Shown here piece by piece: positions 46,003 through 54,885 of a stretch of DNA of 64,000 nucleotides. This DNA is from Salinivibrio kushneri (GTDB taxonomy: Bacteria; Pseudomonadota; Gammaproteobacteria; Enterobacterales; Vibrionaceae). How positions within the stretch are numbered: position 1 is the first letter of the stretch; each line of letters starts with the position of its first letter. The translations under genes were made by a program, and so were the position numbers. The notes beneath the pieces were generated by a model. The model did no database searches, was not told where the DNA came from, and was given only the letters and a program-made list of their open reading frames with translations. Location: positions 831,001-895,000 of the forward strand of contig NZ_CP040021.1 of NCBI RefSeq assembly GCF_005280275.1, written 5' to 3'.

Positions 46003-46680
46003 ATGGATTTTTCTCTTGTACTCGAAACCTGGCCGATATACTTAGACGGCCTTTGGACCACCGTGTGGTTGGTGGCTTCTGCGTTGGTGATTGGCTTAGT
46101 GGTGGCGGTGCCGGTGGCGGTGGCGCGTAATGCGCAATTTCCTTTATGGCGCTATCCCGCATGGGCGTTTATTTACTTTTTCCGTGGCACGCCGCTGTTG
46201 ATTCAACTGTATTTGATTTACTACGGCTTAAGTCAGGTAGTGAATGTTGAAGATACCTTGTGGCAACATGCTTGGTTCTGCGCCTTGGTAGCCTTTGTGC
46301 TCAACACAGCCGCTTATACCGCTGAAATCATCCGTGGCGCCATCAATGGCCTTCCTAAAGGGGAAGTCGAGGCGGCGATTGCTTATGGCATGAGCCCCTA
46401 CAAAGCTTTTTCGCGCATTGTGTTGCCGAGCGCGATGCGACGTGCGTTGCCCGCGTACAGTAACGAAGTGGTGTTTATGCTCCACGGCTCAGCGGTGGCA
46501 GGGATTATCACCATTGTCGATTTAACCGGTGCGGCTCGGATTGTGAACTCGCGATATTATGCGCCGTTCGAGTCGTTTTTGACTGCGGGTGTGTTCTATA
46601 TGGCGCTGACATTTAGCATCCTTTGGATGTTCCGCTTAGCGGAGCGCCGCTTTCTGCGCCATTTAAAGCCGCTGAGCTAA
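46003..46680 (+). CDS. Amino-acid ABC transporter permease (HisM/ArtM type)
   Basis: About 225 residues with five segments; EAA region GEVEAAIAYGMSPYKAFSRI followed by LPSAMRRALPAYSNEVVFML. It partners the preceding permease in a heterodimer. The ATG at 46003 has AGGTG about 5 bases upstream; a GTG two codons earlier is also possible. Last gene of the operon; a strong terminator follows. Confidence 0.9.
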   Translation: MDFSLVLETWPIYLDGLWTTVWLVASALVIGLVVAVPVAVARNAQFPLWRYPAWAFIYFFRGTPLLIQLYLIYYGLSQVVNVEDTLWQHAWFCALVAFVLNTAAYTAEIIRGAINGLPKGEVEAAIAYGMSPYKAFSRIVLPSAMRRALPAYSNEVVFMLHGSAVAGIITIVDLTGAARIVNSRYYAPFESFLTAGVFYMALTFSILWMFRLAERRFLRHLKPLS

Positions 46681-46700
46681 TTAGCTTAATCTCAAATAAG

Positions 46701-46740
46701 AAACGCCGCAGTGATCCCTGATCATCTGCGGCGTTTTTTT
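46701..46740. terminator. Terminator between the ABC operon and xthA
   Basis: AAACGCCGCAG (46701-46711) and CTGCGGCGTTT (46726-46736), followed by a run of seven T; the loop region itself pairs partly. It also ends xthA from the other side. Confidence 0.9.
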
Positions 46741-46763
46741 ATCCAAAGTGCGTGCCTTGGGGC

Positions 46764-47567
46764 TTACTTAAAGGTCGCCCAAATCGGTGCGTGATCTGAT
46801 GGCTTTTCAATCCCACGCAGTTCGTAGTCAATCCCCGCTTCAATACAGCGGCTGGCCAGATCTTGGGTGGCTAACACCACATCAATACGCAGGCCGCGAT
46901 TATCGTCAAAGCCGCGAGAGCGGTAGTCAAACCACGAGAACTGATCGTTCACGCTAGGATGCAGGGCACGGAAGGTGTCAACAAACCCCCAATCCATCAG
47001 AGTGCTCAGCCACTCACGCTCTTCGGGCAAGAATGAGCACTTGCCGGTGCGTAGCCAGCGTTTAGCATTTTGCTCGCCAATGCCGATGTCATCGTCTTGC
47101 GGGCTGATATTGATATCGCCCATTACCACCAGCTGCTCACTCGGGTCACGGCCAGCTAAATAGGTCATGAGGTCTTGATAAAACTTCCGCTTGGCGGGGA
47201 ATTTAGTTTCGTGGCTGCGGTTTTCCCCTTGTGGGAAGTAACCATTGAGCACAGTGATCGGCTTGCCGTGTTCGTCTTCAAAGGTCGCCATGATCATCCG
47301 GCGTTGAGCGTCTTCGTCATCAGTGGCAAAGCCTTTTTGTACGCTGATGGGGGACTTCTTACACAGCATTGCCACGCCATAATGGGCTTTTTGGCCATGA
47401 AAGTGCACTTCATAACCCATGGCTTCGACGTCAGCAAGGGGGAAGGCGTCGTCATGAACTTTGGTTTCTTGTAACCCGATCACGTCAGGTTGATGCTTTT
47501 CAATCAAGGCTTGCAATTGATGCAAACGAGCACGAATACCATTGATATTGAATGAAATGATTTTCAC
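46764..47567 (-). CDS. xthA: Exodeoxyribonuclease III
   Basis: A 267-residue AP endonuclease of the ExoIII family. Motifs: [13 protein letters not shown] (5-17), the metal-binding Glu in [42 protein letters not shown] and the C-terminal [11 protein letters not shown] with the catalytic Asp-His. The length equals the E. coli enzyme (268). It repairs abasic sites and trims 3' ends. Confidence 0.95.
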   Translation of the reverse strand: MKIISFNINGIRARLHQLQALIEKHQPDVIGLQETKVHDDAFPLADVEAMGYEVHFHGQKAHYGVAMLCKKSPISVQKGFATDDEDAQRRMIMATFEDEHGKPITVLNGYFPQGENRSHETKFPAKRKFYQDLMTYLAGRDPSEQLVVMGDINISPQDDDIGIGEQNAKRWLRTGKCSFLPEEREWLSTLMDWGFVDTFRALHPSVNDQFSWFDYRSRGFDDNRGLRIDVVLATQDLASRCIEAGIDYELRGIEKPSDHAPIWATFK

Positions 47568-47685
47568 GTGTGAGGCTGCCTTTGTTGTCTTGTTAATAGC
47601 AAGACACTTTACCAGCTTCGTTCAATGAACGGAAAGGCGGCCTCTATTTCTACCGGTTATGGAAACGCGCGATATGGTCTAAGCG

Positions 47686-47886
47686 TTAGTGCGCGAGAGC
47701 AAACTCACCCAAGCATTCGCCTTGGCTAAAAATAGTGCCAAGCTCGGTGCTGGGATCAAACTGTAGCGTCGGTTGGGATAATGTTGGTAGGCGATGTAGC
47801 AAGTGCTTGAGGATAATATCCCCATTAAATTGATGGATCGCGACCTGCCAATTGGCAAGGTTAGGGAGTGAAAAGTTAACTATCAA
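47686..47886 (-). CDS. Small hypothetical protein, TTG start
   Basis: A 66-residue frame with no family I recognise. It starts at TTG, but a good AAGGA lies 6 bases upstream, which is why I keep it. The product is moderately hydrophobic and has no signal peptide or membrane segment; it ends ECLGEFALAH. It lies upstream of xthA on the same strand, 118 bases away. It may be a chance frame. Confidence 0.4.
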   Translation of the reverse strand: MIVNFSLPNLANWQVAIHQFNGDIILKHLLHRLPTLSQPTLQFDPSTELGTIFSQGECLGEFALAH

Positions 47887-48418
47887 TGGCGTTCCTTACT
47901 GTTTTGTTTGTGTTGTTAGCGGTTTTCGTTTGTGTTTGCGTACGGCGTAAATGATACCAGTGACGCAGTCTGCCGTTAGTCGCGGCCATATTTTATCTCC
48001 ATGAGTTAAATGATTATTGCTCTGCCCCCTCAGTGGTTATCCATCATGAGCCGCGCAAATGCGCCGGTCCCTTTGGAATGAGCGATCACCATCAATACAG
48101 TGATACCCACCAATGAGTGATAGCAAAAGGGTTGTTAACGGGTTATCAATCTAGGAAAAAAGCGAAAGTGGATTACTGCAGAGAGTCTATGCGGGAAATA
48201 GCGTGGTCTGTCTCGACTTTGACTTGATGTCTTTTGATGCTCCGTATCTAGAGCTTTAGCCACACTACAGCATTTTATGCGGATGTAAAGGGCTTTTTAG
48301 ACCGCAACGAGATAGCGATAGTGCTGTGTTTGTCATTCTAGCCACTATTCTACTTGCTGTGTGATTTGACATATGGTTTTTCATATATATGATTTATCGT
48401 ATATATTGAAAAGAGAAA
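47887..48418. other. 532-base gap before the ars cluster
   Basis: Apart from the candidate operator at 48370-48407, no gene, terminator or repeat can be supported here. Confidence 0.4.
48370..48407 (+). promoter_or_regulatory. Candidate ArsR operator/promoter of arsR1
   Basis: CATATG (48370-48375), the perfect palindrome CATATATATG (48382-48391) and a further TATATAT lie within 50 bases of the arsR start. ArsR sites are typically AT-rich dyads near the promoter. Confidence 0.45.
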
Positions 48419-48760
48419 ATGCAGATGTGTCAAACGCTTAGTTTTTACAAGGCTTTATCCGAGCCCACTCGGCTGACCTCTCTATTGTTGCTCTCACAGC
48501 ATGGTGAGTTATGTGTATGTGATCTGATGGAGGCGTTAGCCCTAAGCCAACCAAAGATTTCTCGGCATTTGGCGGAGCTACGTAAGCACCAATTGGTTGT
48601 CGGAGAGCGTCGAGGAAAGTGGGTCTATTATCAGCTTCATCCTGCATTACCTGAGTGGATGCGCGGTGTTTTGCACACTACCGCTATCAACAATCCTTCA
48701 CTTCTCTCGCCTTTCACGCCACTGATGCAGGGAAAGACGGCTTGTGAGGATAATCAATAG
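48419..48760 (+). CDS. arsR: ArsR family arsenical repressor, first copy
   Basis: A 113-residue winged helix protein with the type 1 metal-binding motif ELCVCDLMEAL (near residues 30-40) within the recognition helix region, followed by [20 protein letters not shown] and the wing ERRGKWVYYQL. By family it releases DNA on binding As(III) or Sb(III). The start has AAGAG upstream. It precedes the ACR3 gene with a 63-base gap. Confidence 0.9.
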   Translation: MQMCQTLSFYKALSEPTRLTSLLLLSQHGELCVCDLMEALALSQPKISRHLAELRKHQLVVGERRGKWVYYQLHPALPEWMRGVLHTTAINNPSLLSPFTPLMQGKTACEDNQ

Positions 48761-48823
48761 TTAACCTATCGCATCATGATGGTGCTTATTATTCAACGTC
48801 AGTAATCACCAAGGATTTGTATT

Positions 48824-49885
48824 ATGTCTCAATCTGAAACCTGTGCGCCGTCGGCCGCCCAAAAGATGGGATGGCTTGATCGGTATTTAACAGTATGGAT
48901 TTTCCTCGCTATGGCCATAGGGGTCAGTATAGGGTGGGTCTATCCAGAAGTGGCGACCCTCAGTGAGCGCTTATCGGTCGGCAGCACCAATGTACCGCTG
49001 GCGATTGGCTTGATTTTAATGATGTATCCGCCACTGGCAAAAGTGAATTATCGCTTACTGGGCTCGGTCACGCGCGATAAAAAAGCCATCACGCTGTCGC
49101 TGATCATGAACTGGATCGTGGGTCCCATTCTCATGTTCGCGCTGGCGGTGCTGTTTTTACGTGATGAGCCAGGCTACATGGCGGGAGTGATATTGATTGG
49201 TCTTGCCCGTTGTATCGCCATGGTCTTGGTGTGGAACGATATCAGTGGCGGTAACAAAGAGTATGGCGCAGCCCTAGTGGCACTGAATAGTTTATTTCAG
49301 ATCCTGACCTACAGTGTGATGGCATGGCTATTTATCACCGTTTTACCCCCCATGCTGGGTCTACAAAGTTTTGTGGTGGATGTGACCATGGGGGACATCG
49401 CGCAAAGTGTGCTGATTTACTTGGGTATCCCTTTTGTAGCGGGTTATTTATCACGCACCGTGCTGGTCGCTAAAAAGGGTGAGCAATGGTACGAAGATGT
49501 CTTTTTGCCACGTATCTCACCGATGACGTTAATCGCTTTGTTGGCGACCATTGTGTTGATGTTTAGCCTAAAAGGGGAAGCGATTGTTGCGTTGCCGCTT
49601 GATGTGTTGCGTATCGCTGTGCCGCTGGTGACCTACTTTGTGCTGATGTTCTTTATTAGCTCCTTTGTGGGCAAAAAACTGGGGATCCCGTATGACCGCA
49701 ACGCGTCAATTGCGTTTACTTCATCCGGCAATAACTTTGAATTGGCGATTGCGGTGGCGATTGCGGTGTTTGGCATTCACTCTGATCAAGCCTTTGCAGG
49801 AGTGATTGGGCCGCTGGTGGAAGTGCCGGTGTTGATTGCCTTGGTGAATGTCGCGTTAAGGATGAAGCGGCGTTATACGATTTAA
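48824..49885 (+). CDS. acr3: ACR3-family arsenite efflux transporter
   Basis: A 353-residue protein with ten predicted segments. Family features: [15 protein letters not shown], the catalytic-cysteine region [20 protein letters not shown], and [21 protein letters not shown]. It exports arsenite from the cytosol. It is placed between two ArsR genes. Often named arsB in annotation, though the fold is ACR3. Confidence 0.94.
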   Translation: MSQSETCAPSAAQKMGWLDRYLTVWIFLAMAIGVSIGWVYPEVATLSERLSVGSTNVPLAIGLILMMYPPLAKVNYRLLGSVTRDKKAITLSLIMNWIVGPILMFALAVLFLRDEPGYMAGVILIGLARCIAMVLVWNDISGGNKEYGAALVALNSLFQILTYSVMAWLFITVLPPMLGLQSFVVDVTMGDIAQSVLIYLGIPFVAGYLSRTVLVAKKGEQWYEDVFLPRISPMTLIALLATIVLMFSLKGEAIVALPLDVLRIAVPLVTYFVLMFFISSFVGKKLGIPYDRNASIAFTSSGNNFELAIAVAIAVFGIHSDQAFAGVIGPLVEVPVLIALVNVALRMKRRYTI

Positions 49886-49948
49886 TATGAAGCTTTTATG
49901 AATTCCGCCCTGTCCCAGTTGCATGCATGCTTGGGTTTATTAATATAC

Positions 49949-49964
49949 GCATATCCATATATGC
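49949..49964 (+). promoter_or_regulatory. Candidate operator before arsR2
   Basis: GCATAT-CCAT-ATATGC, inverted repeat with 6-base arms, 28 bases before the second arsR start. It is similar in AT-rich style to the dyads before arsR1. Confidence 0.45.
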
Positions 49965-49991
49965 ATTTAGTAAAGCGTTATGAGAGAGCCT

Positions 49992-50333
49992 ATGTTGCCT
50001 CACCAGTTTTTCAAATTGTTGGCCGATGAAACGCGCGTGCGATGTTTGTTGCTCATTGCTCGTGAAGGGCAGTTATGCGTGTGCGAACTTACTGAAGCGC
50101 TAGATACCTCGCAGCCGAAGATCTCACGCCATTTGGCGCAACTGCGGGCCAGTGGTGTGTTGGTTGATACGCGCCAAGGGCAATGGGTGTTTTATCGCTT
50201 AGCCGCTGATTTACCCGGCTGGATGCGCAAACAAATTCAGGGGTTAGTTGATTCCAACTGCCTAAAAGACACTTATCAAGAAGATATTACGCGGCTTGCC
50301 AAGATGGCGTCTCGCCCTACCTGCTGCGTGTAA
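49992..50333 (+). CDS. arsR: ArsR family arsenical repressor, second copy
   Basis: About 113 residues, paralogous to the first copy: [20 protein letters not shown], then [20 protein letters not shown]. It ends in an extra cysteine pair (PTCCV), absent from the first copy, which could contribute to metalloid binding. ATG 49992 has GAGAG just upstream and is preferred; ATG 49980 lacks a site. It heads the GAPDH-arsJ operon, with GAPDH following 11 bases later. Confidence 0.88.
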   Translation: MLPHQFFKLLADETRVRCLLLIAREGQLCVCELTEALDTSQPKISRHLAQLRASGVLVDTRQGQWVFYRLAADLPGWMRKQIQGLVDSNCLKDTYQEDITRLAKMASRPTCCV

Positions 50334-50344
50334 AGGAGAGAGCA

Positions 50345-51352
50345 ATGACAATTAAAGTCGGGATTAATGGGTTTGGCCGTATCGGTCGTTTGGCATTACG
50401 GGCAGCATTTGATTGGCCAGAGCTCGAGTTTGTGCATATTAACGATGTGGCGGGAGATACCGAAACGCTGGCGCATCTGCTGGAGTTTGATTCGGTGCAA
50501 GGGCGCTGGCACCACGCGGTGAGTGCAGAAGGCAACCGCGTGCAGATTAACGGCCAAACACTGACGACAAGCCAAGAAAAAGCGATTGATGCCGTCGATT
50601 GGTCAGGCTGCGATGTGGTGATTGAGGCAACGGGAAAACACCGTGACGCAGATTTGCTGCAACAATACTTGGACCAAGGCGTAAAGCGCGTGGTGGTCTC
50701 TGCACCGGTCAAAGATGAGCGTGTGGCGAATATCGTAGTGGGCGTCAATGACGCGATTTTTGATCCCAGCAAACATCGAATTGTTACTGCGGCGTCGTGT
50801 ACCACGAACTGCCTGGCACCGATTGTGAAAGTGATTCATGAAAAGCTGGGCATTGCGCAGTCGACCTTCACCACTATTCATGATTTAACCAATACCCAAA
50901 CGATTTTAGACGCGCCGCATAAAGACTTACGTCGCGCCCGTGCGTGTGGCATGAGCTTGATCCCGACCACCACAGGTTCGGCGACCGCTATCGTAGAAAT
51001 TTTCCCGGATCTAAAAGGCAAGATTAATGGCCATGCGGTGCGTGTCCCCCTTGCCAATGCGTCGTTGACGGATGTGATCTTTGATGTGGAAACCGATACC
51101 ACCGCCGAAGAGGTGAATGCACTGTTGCAAGAGGCTGCCGACGGCGAGCTTAAAGGCATTCTTGGCTTTGAGGCGCGTCCTTTAGTCTCGATTGATTACC
51201 GTGGCGATCAGCGCTCTACTATTGTCGATGGTTTATCCACCATGGTAGTGGGCAAGCGTATGGTCAAAATCTATGCGTGGTATGACAACGAAATGGGTTA
51301 TGCCACGCGTACCGCTGAGTTAGTGCGCAACGTCGGTCTTGTCGATCAGTAA
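50345..51352 (+). CDS. ArsJ-associated glyceraldehyde-3-phosphate dehydrogenase
   Basis: A 335-residue phosphorylating GAPDH. The Rossmann start is [17 protein letters not shown]; the catalytic cysteine is in [10 protein letters not shown] (near residue 155). [12 protein letters not shown] lies near the C-terminus. Beside arsJ, this enzyme type uses arsenate in place of phosphate to make 1-arseno-3-phosphoglycerate, which ArsJ exports. The housekeeping GAPDH would be elsewhere. An AGGAGA ribosome site precedes the ATG. Confidence 0.92.
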   Translation: MTIKVGINGFGRIGRLALRAAFDWPELEFVHINDVAGDTETLAHLLEFDSVQGRWHHAVSAEGNRVQINGQTLTTSQEKAIDAVDWSGCDVVIEATGKHRDADLLQQYLDQGVKRVVVSAPVKDERVANIVVGVNDAIFDPSKHRIVTAASCTTNCLAPIVKVIHEKLGIAQSTFTTIHDLTNTQTILDAPHKDLRRARACGMSLIPTTTGSATAIVEIFPDLKGKINGHAVRVPLANASLTDVIFDVETDTTAEEVNALLQEAADGELKGILGFEARPLVSIDYRGDQRSTIVDGLSTMVVGKRMVKIYAWYDNEMGYATRTAELVRNVGLVDQ

Positions 51353-51433
51353 GTGATACTTTGTAACGCTGGCGGTGCATGCAGTGCATCGCCTTTATTT
51401 ACCGCTTTTATCAAACCTAAATAGACGGCGACT

Positions 51434-52657
51434 ATGTTTGCTCAATTAAGCCAATCTGTACGCCAGTACATGCTGGTTACCTTTAACTATTGGAACTTCA
51501 CAATCACCGACGGTGCCCTGCGGATGTTGGTGGTGCTGTACTTTTATGACTTAGGCTACGGCACCTTAGAAATTGCCTCGCTATTTTTGTTTTACGAATT
51601 CTTTGGGGTAGTGACCAATCTTGTCGGCGGCTGGTTAGGGGCTCGATTAGGGCTTAACCGCACCATGAATATTGGCCTAGGCATGCAAATTGTGGCGCTT
51701 ACTATGCTGGCGGTACCCGCGGCGTGGCTCACCATCCCTTGGGTAATGGCAGCACAAGCGCTATCTGGGATTGCGAAAGATCTCAATAAGATGAGTGCCA
51801 AAAGTGCGATCAAAACCCTGGTGCCCGATAATGCACAGGGTGCGCTGTTTAAGTGGATTGCGATCTTGACGGGTTCTAAGAACGCGCTCAAAGGGGCAGG
51901 CTTTTTTGTCGGTGGCGCACTGCTGTCTTTCATTGGCTTTCAATACGCGGTGGCAGCCATGGCCGGTGTGCTGACTGTGGTCTTTATTGGCAGTGTGGTG
52001 TCACTAAAAGCGGATTTAGGTAAAGCCAAAAGTAAGCCTAAGTTTTCAGAAATATTTTCCAAGTCGCGCAGCGTCAATATCCTCTCAGCGGCACGCATGT
52101 TTCTCTTTGGTGCGCGAGACGTGTGGTTTGTCGTCGCCTTACCGATTTATTTGGGCAACACATTCGGCTGGAGCCATAGTATGGTCGGTGGCTTTCTTGC
52201 GCTATGGGTGATCGCTTACGGCGTGGTGCAAGGCATTGCCCCGAAAGTGACTGGGCGCCAAGCTGGCCATTCGCCGGGCGGTAAAGCGGCGTTAGGTTGG
52301 GCAAGTTTATTGGCCGTGGTGGCCGGCGTCATTGCTTATGCAATTGGTGAACAGTGGCATCCGCAAGGGGTGATTATCGTTGGACTCATGGTGTTTGGGG
52401 CGATATTTGCGATTAACTCTTCACTGCATTCCTACCTGATTGTCAGCTACGCCAAAGGTGACGGTGTGTCACTGGATGTGGGGTTCTATTATATGGCGAA
52501 CGCCATGGGACGCTTAATTGGCACCGTGTTATCCGGTTGGATTTTCCAAGTGTGGGGGCTGGCAGCCTGTTTGTGGGTCTCTTTCGCCTTCTTGTTCATC
52601 ACGACGGTGATTTCGCTGTGGTTACCCAAAACGCCGGCCGTGATAGCCCACACTTAA
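51434..52657 (+). CDS. arsJ: Organoarsenical efflux MFS transporter ArsJ
   Basis: A 407-residue MFS protein with about 12 segments that opens with VTFNYWNFTITDGALRMLVV and carries GIAKDLNKMSAKSAIKTLVP, both typical of ArsJ. With the GAPDH it gives an arsenate-specific detoxification route needing no arsenate reductase. No ribosome site is obvious before the ATG at 51434, and an 81-base gap separates it from the GAPDH gene. Confidence 0.92.
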   Translation: MFAQLSQSVRQYMLVTFNYWNFTITDGALRMLVVLYFYDLGYGTLEIASLFLFYEFFGVVTNLVGGWLGARLGLNRTMNIGLGMQIVALTMLAVPAAWLTIPWVMAAQALSGIAKDLNKMSAKSAIKTLVPDNAQGALFKWIAILTGSKNALKGAGFFVGGALLSFIGFQYAVAAMAGVLTVVFIGSVVSLKADLGKAKSKPKFSEIFSKSRSVNILSAARMFLFGARDVWFVVALPIYLGNTFGWSHSMVGGFLALWVIAYGVVQGIAPKVTGRQAGHSPGGKAALGWASLLAVVAGVIAYAIGEQWHPQGVIIVGLMVFGAIFAINSSLHSYLIVSYAKGDGVSLDVGFYYMANAMGRLIGTVLSGWIFQVWGLAACLWVSFAFLFITTVISLWLPKTPAVIAHT

Positions 52658-52705
52658 GCCAATAGGGGCAAGCATGCATATGCTTACCCCAGTTTCAAAC
52701 TACGG

Positions 52706-53059
52706 CTACTCATTAAGCATGTTGCTAATTTTCTTCTGCAGCTCTTTATCTTCACGTGCTTGACGAAAAACAGCGTTATATTCTTCTATCGTCAGGCCCG
52801 TTGCTTCAATCGCTTGCGCCATTTCTTTTTGCGTCTGTGCCATTAGCGCTTTCGCTTTTTCTTCACTACGAATGCTCTCGAGCTTACTTTGATAGTCTTT
52901 AGACATTGAAACAACCTGTTCAGCGGCCTCTGCATAGCTGCTTATCACTTGGTCGGTCAGCTGATCCGCTGACAGTTCGTTTGTTTCGTTGGCAGCAAAA
53001 CTTGGCAGACTGGCTGCAACAACAAACGCAAAAGATAGGGTCGCTAATAAACGTTTCAT
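52706..53059 (-). CDS. DUF4168 secreted protein
   Basis: About 117 residues: signal peptide 1-22 (ending LPSFAAN) and a mostly helical, charged mature part with the DUF4168 pattern (QEMAQAIEATGLTIEEYNAV region, ending REDKELQKKISNML). The family is periplasmic or outer and uncharacterised. The ATG at 53059 has GGAGAG 8 bases upstream; a GTG ten codons earlier is rejected. It converges with arsJ and is not clearly part of the ars cluster. Confidence 0.8.
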   Translation of the reverse strand: MKRLLATLSFAFVVAASLPSFAANETNELSADQLTDQVISSYAEAAEQVVSMSKDYQSKLESIRSEEKAKALMAQTQKEMAQAIEATGLTIEEYNAVFRQAREDKELQKKISNMLNE

Positions 53060-53270
53060 TAATACTCTCCTTTTATTCATCACGGTCACCCTAAAAGAGA
53101 TGGAGAGTGACGGTCAAACGCGAATAAGCAATCAGACAAATTCTCACAAGATCATGACATTGTTGATGCTGTAAGGATTGCTCAGGTTTTTCGAATAACT
53201 CCAACAAGTTGCTCTGCCGACTTTCCCTCGCGCACTCCTTATACTGTATAGCGTAGAGAAAGGAGGACGT

Positions 53271-54248
53271 ATGGGAAAACTGATAGACGGTATTTGGCAT
53301 GATGTGTGGTATGACACCAAGTCTTCGGGAGGGCGATTTGTCCGTGAAGACGCGGGTTTTCGTCATTGGGTGACCGCCGATGGCCAAGCTGGACCCAGTG
53401 GCGATGCGGGCTTTAACGCTGAATCAGGCCGCTATCATCTGTATGTGTCTCTTGCTTGTCCGTGGGCGCATCGGACCCTGATTATGCGTCATTTAAAAGG
53501 GCTTGAGCCTCATATTGATGTCACTGTGGTGGCGCCTGAAATGTTAGAGCATGGCTGGACGTTTTCTGAGCCCGAGCCATTGTATGGGTTCCATTATGCT
53601 CATCAGCTCTATACCCACGCGAAGCCGGATTACACGGGGCGAGTCACCGTGCCGATTTTATGGGATAAGCAAACTCAGACCATTGTCAGTAATGAATCAG
53701 CCGATATCATTCGGATGTTTAATTCGGCGTTTAATGATATTACGGGTAATCATGACGATTATTACCCAGAAAACCTGCGTGCAGCGGTTGATCAGTGGAA
53801 TGAATTTGTTTACCCCAACGTGAACAACGGCGTGTATAAATGTGGCTTTGCCACCGAACAAGCGGCTTATGAAGACGCCTTTGATCAGCTATTCAGTGCA
53901 TTGACGGTATTGGACGACCATCTGAGTCGCAACCGCTATCTGGCCGGCAATCAGATCACAGAAGCAGACTGGCGGCTGTTCACAACGTTAATTCGCTTTG
54001 ATCCTGTCTACGTAGGCCATTTCAAATGTAACAAGCAACGTATTGCCGATTACTGCAACTTGTTCTGTTATATGAAAGAGTTGTTTCAGGTGCCAGGCGT
54101 GGCCGAGACGGTCGATATGCATCATATCAAAACCCATTACTATTACAGTCACGGCAACATTAATCCGACACGCATTGTGCCTAAAGGGCCAGAGCAAGAT
54201 TTGTGGTCGCCGCATGGGCGTGCATCAGTCAGCTCTCGTGGCAAGTGA
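53271..54248 (+). CDS. yqjG: Glutathionyl-hydroquinone reductase (Xi-class GST)
   Basis: A 325-residue glutathione transferase of the omega/Xi group. The N-terminal thioredoxin-like domain has the catalytic motif SLACPWAHRTLIMR (near residue 63-76); VPILWDKQTQTIVSNESADI follows, then a helical C-terminal domain. It reduces glutathionyl-hydroquinones using glutathione. An excellent AAAGGAGG site precedes the ATG by 6 bases. Confidence 0.92.
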   Translation: MGKLIDGIWHDVWYDTKSSGGRFVREDAGFRHWVTADGQAGPSGDAGFNAESGRYHLYVSLACPWAHRTLIMRHLKGLEPHIDVTVVAPEMLEHGWTFSEPEPLYGFHYAHQLYTHAKPDYTGRVTVPILWDKQTQTIVSNESADIIRMFNSAFNDITGNHDDYYPENLRAAVDQWNEFVYPNVNNGVYKCGFATEQAAYEDAFDQLFSALTVLDDHLSRNRYLAGNQITEADWRLFTTLIRFDPVYVGHFKCNKQRIADYCNLFCYMKELFQVPGVAETVDMHHIKTHYYYSHGNINPTRIVPKGPEQDLWSPHGRASVSSRGK

Positions 54249-54275
54249 TTGAGCCGTTGACAAAAAACAACGAAA

Positions 54276-54299
54276 AAGGGCCAGCAGATGCTGGCCCTT
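54276..54299. terminator. Terminator between yqjG and the tRNA-Tyr array
   Basis: AAGGGCCAGCA (54276-54286) and TGCTGGCCCTT (54289-54299), perfect 11-bp stem with a 2-base gap at the tip, T-run on the minus strand after the tRNAs. Confidence 0.88.
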
Positions 54300-54304
54300 A
54301 AAGA

Positions 54305-54389
54305 TGGTGGTGGAGGAAGGATTCGAACCTTCGAAGGCTGAGCCGTCAGATTTACAGTCTGATCCCTTTGACCGCTCGGGAACTCCACC
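54305..54389 (-). tRNA. tRNA-Tyr (GTA), copy 3 in transcription order
   Basis: 85 bases including an encoded CCA. The acceptor pairs GGTGGAG with CTCCACC, the anticodon loop reads CTGTAAATC with anticodon GTA, and there is a long variable arm as expected for bacterial tRNA-Tyr; TTCGAATCC is the T loop. Confidence 0.95.
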
Positions 54390-54408
54390 GGAGTCTTACT
54401 TTGTAAAG

Positions 54409-54493
54409 TGGTGGTGGAGGAAGGATTCGAACCTTCGAAGGCTGAGCCGTCAGATTTACAGTCTGATCCCTTTGACCGCTCGGGAACTCCACC
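54409..54493 (-). tRNA. tRNA-Tyr (GTA), copy 2
   Basis: Identical in sequence to its two neighbours over 85 bases, CCA encoded. The 19-base spacer to the next copy contains GGAGTCTTACTTTGTAAAG, which recurs with small changes in the other spacer. Confidence 0.95.
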
Positions 54494-54515
54494 ACGGAGT
54501 CTTGCTTTGTAAAGT

Positions 54516-54600
54516 TGGTGGTGGAGGAAGGATTCGAACCTTCGAAGGCTGAGCCGTCAGATTTACAGTCTGATCCCTTTGACCGCTCGGGAACTCCACC
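54516..54600 (-). tRNA. tRNA-Tyr (GTA), copy 1
   Basis: First of three tandem copies on the minus strand, 85 bases, CCA encoded, anticodon GTA. The promoter is expected at 54601-54660 but no consensus element stands out. Confidence 0.95.
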
Positions 54601-54885
54601 ACGCGATTGGGGCGAATCTTACCAAACCGATTGGAGCTGTAAAGGGTTTTCTTAACCTCAGGTTGCGGTTGGTGCTTTTTTCAACGTCTTGCGTCCAAAA
54701 TCAGCAGTAAGCGTTGTTTTTATCGCTTTTTGAAACCTGCCTTCGTTTACATAGTCTGAGTGCTATGTGGCAAAATCTCGAATTTGGATGTAATAACGAG
54801 AAAAAACAACGTCTTTACAATTCTTTAAGGACAAAAAAAAGTAGATCAGTACACTGGTGCTATTCAAATAATAAGGTGTGATGTA

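Noticed and set aside
54149-54552. Open frames on both strands over the tRNA-Tyr array, with a repeated protein motif
   Set aside because: They are translations of the tRNA repeats themselves (the well-known spurious frames such as EEGFEPSKAEPSD) and have no ribosome sites.
54305-54600. Regularly spaced repeats resembling a CRISPR array
   Set aside because: The 85-base repeats are tRNA-Tyr genes; spacers are short and similar to each other, and no cas genes are present.
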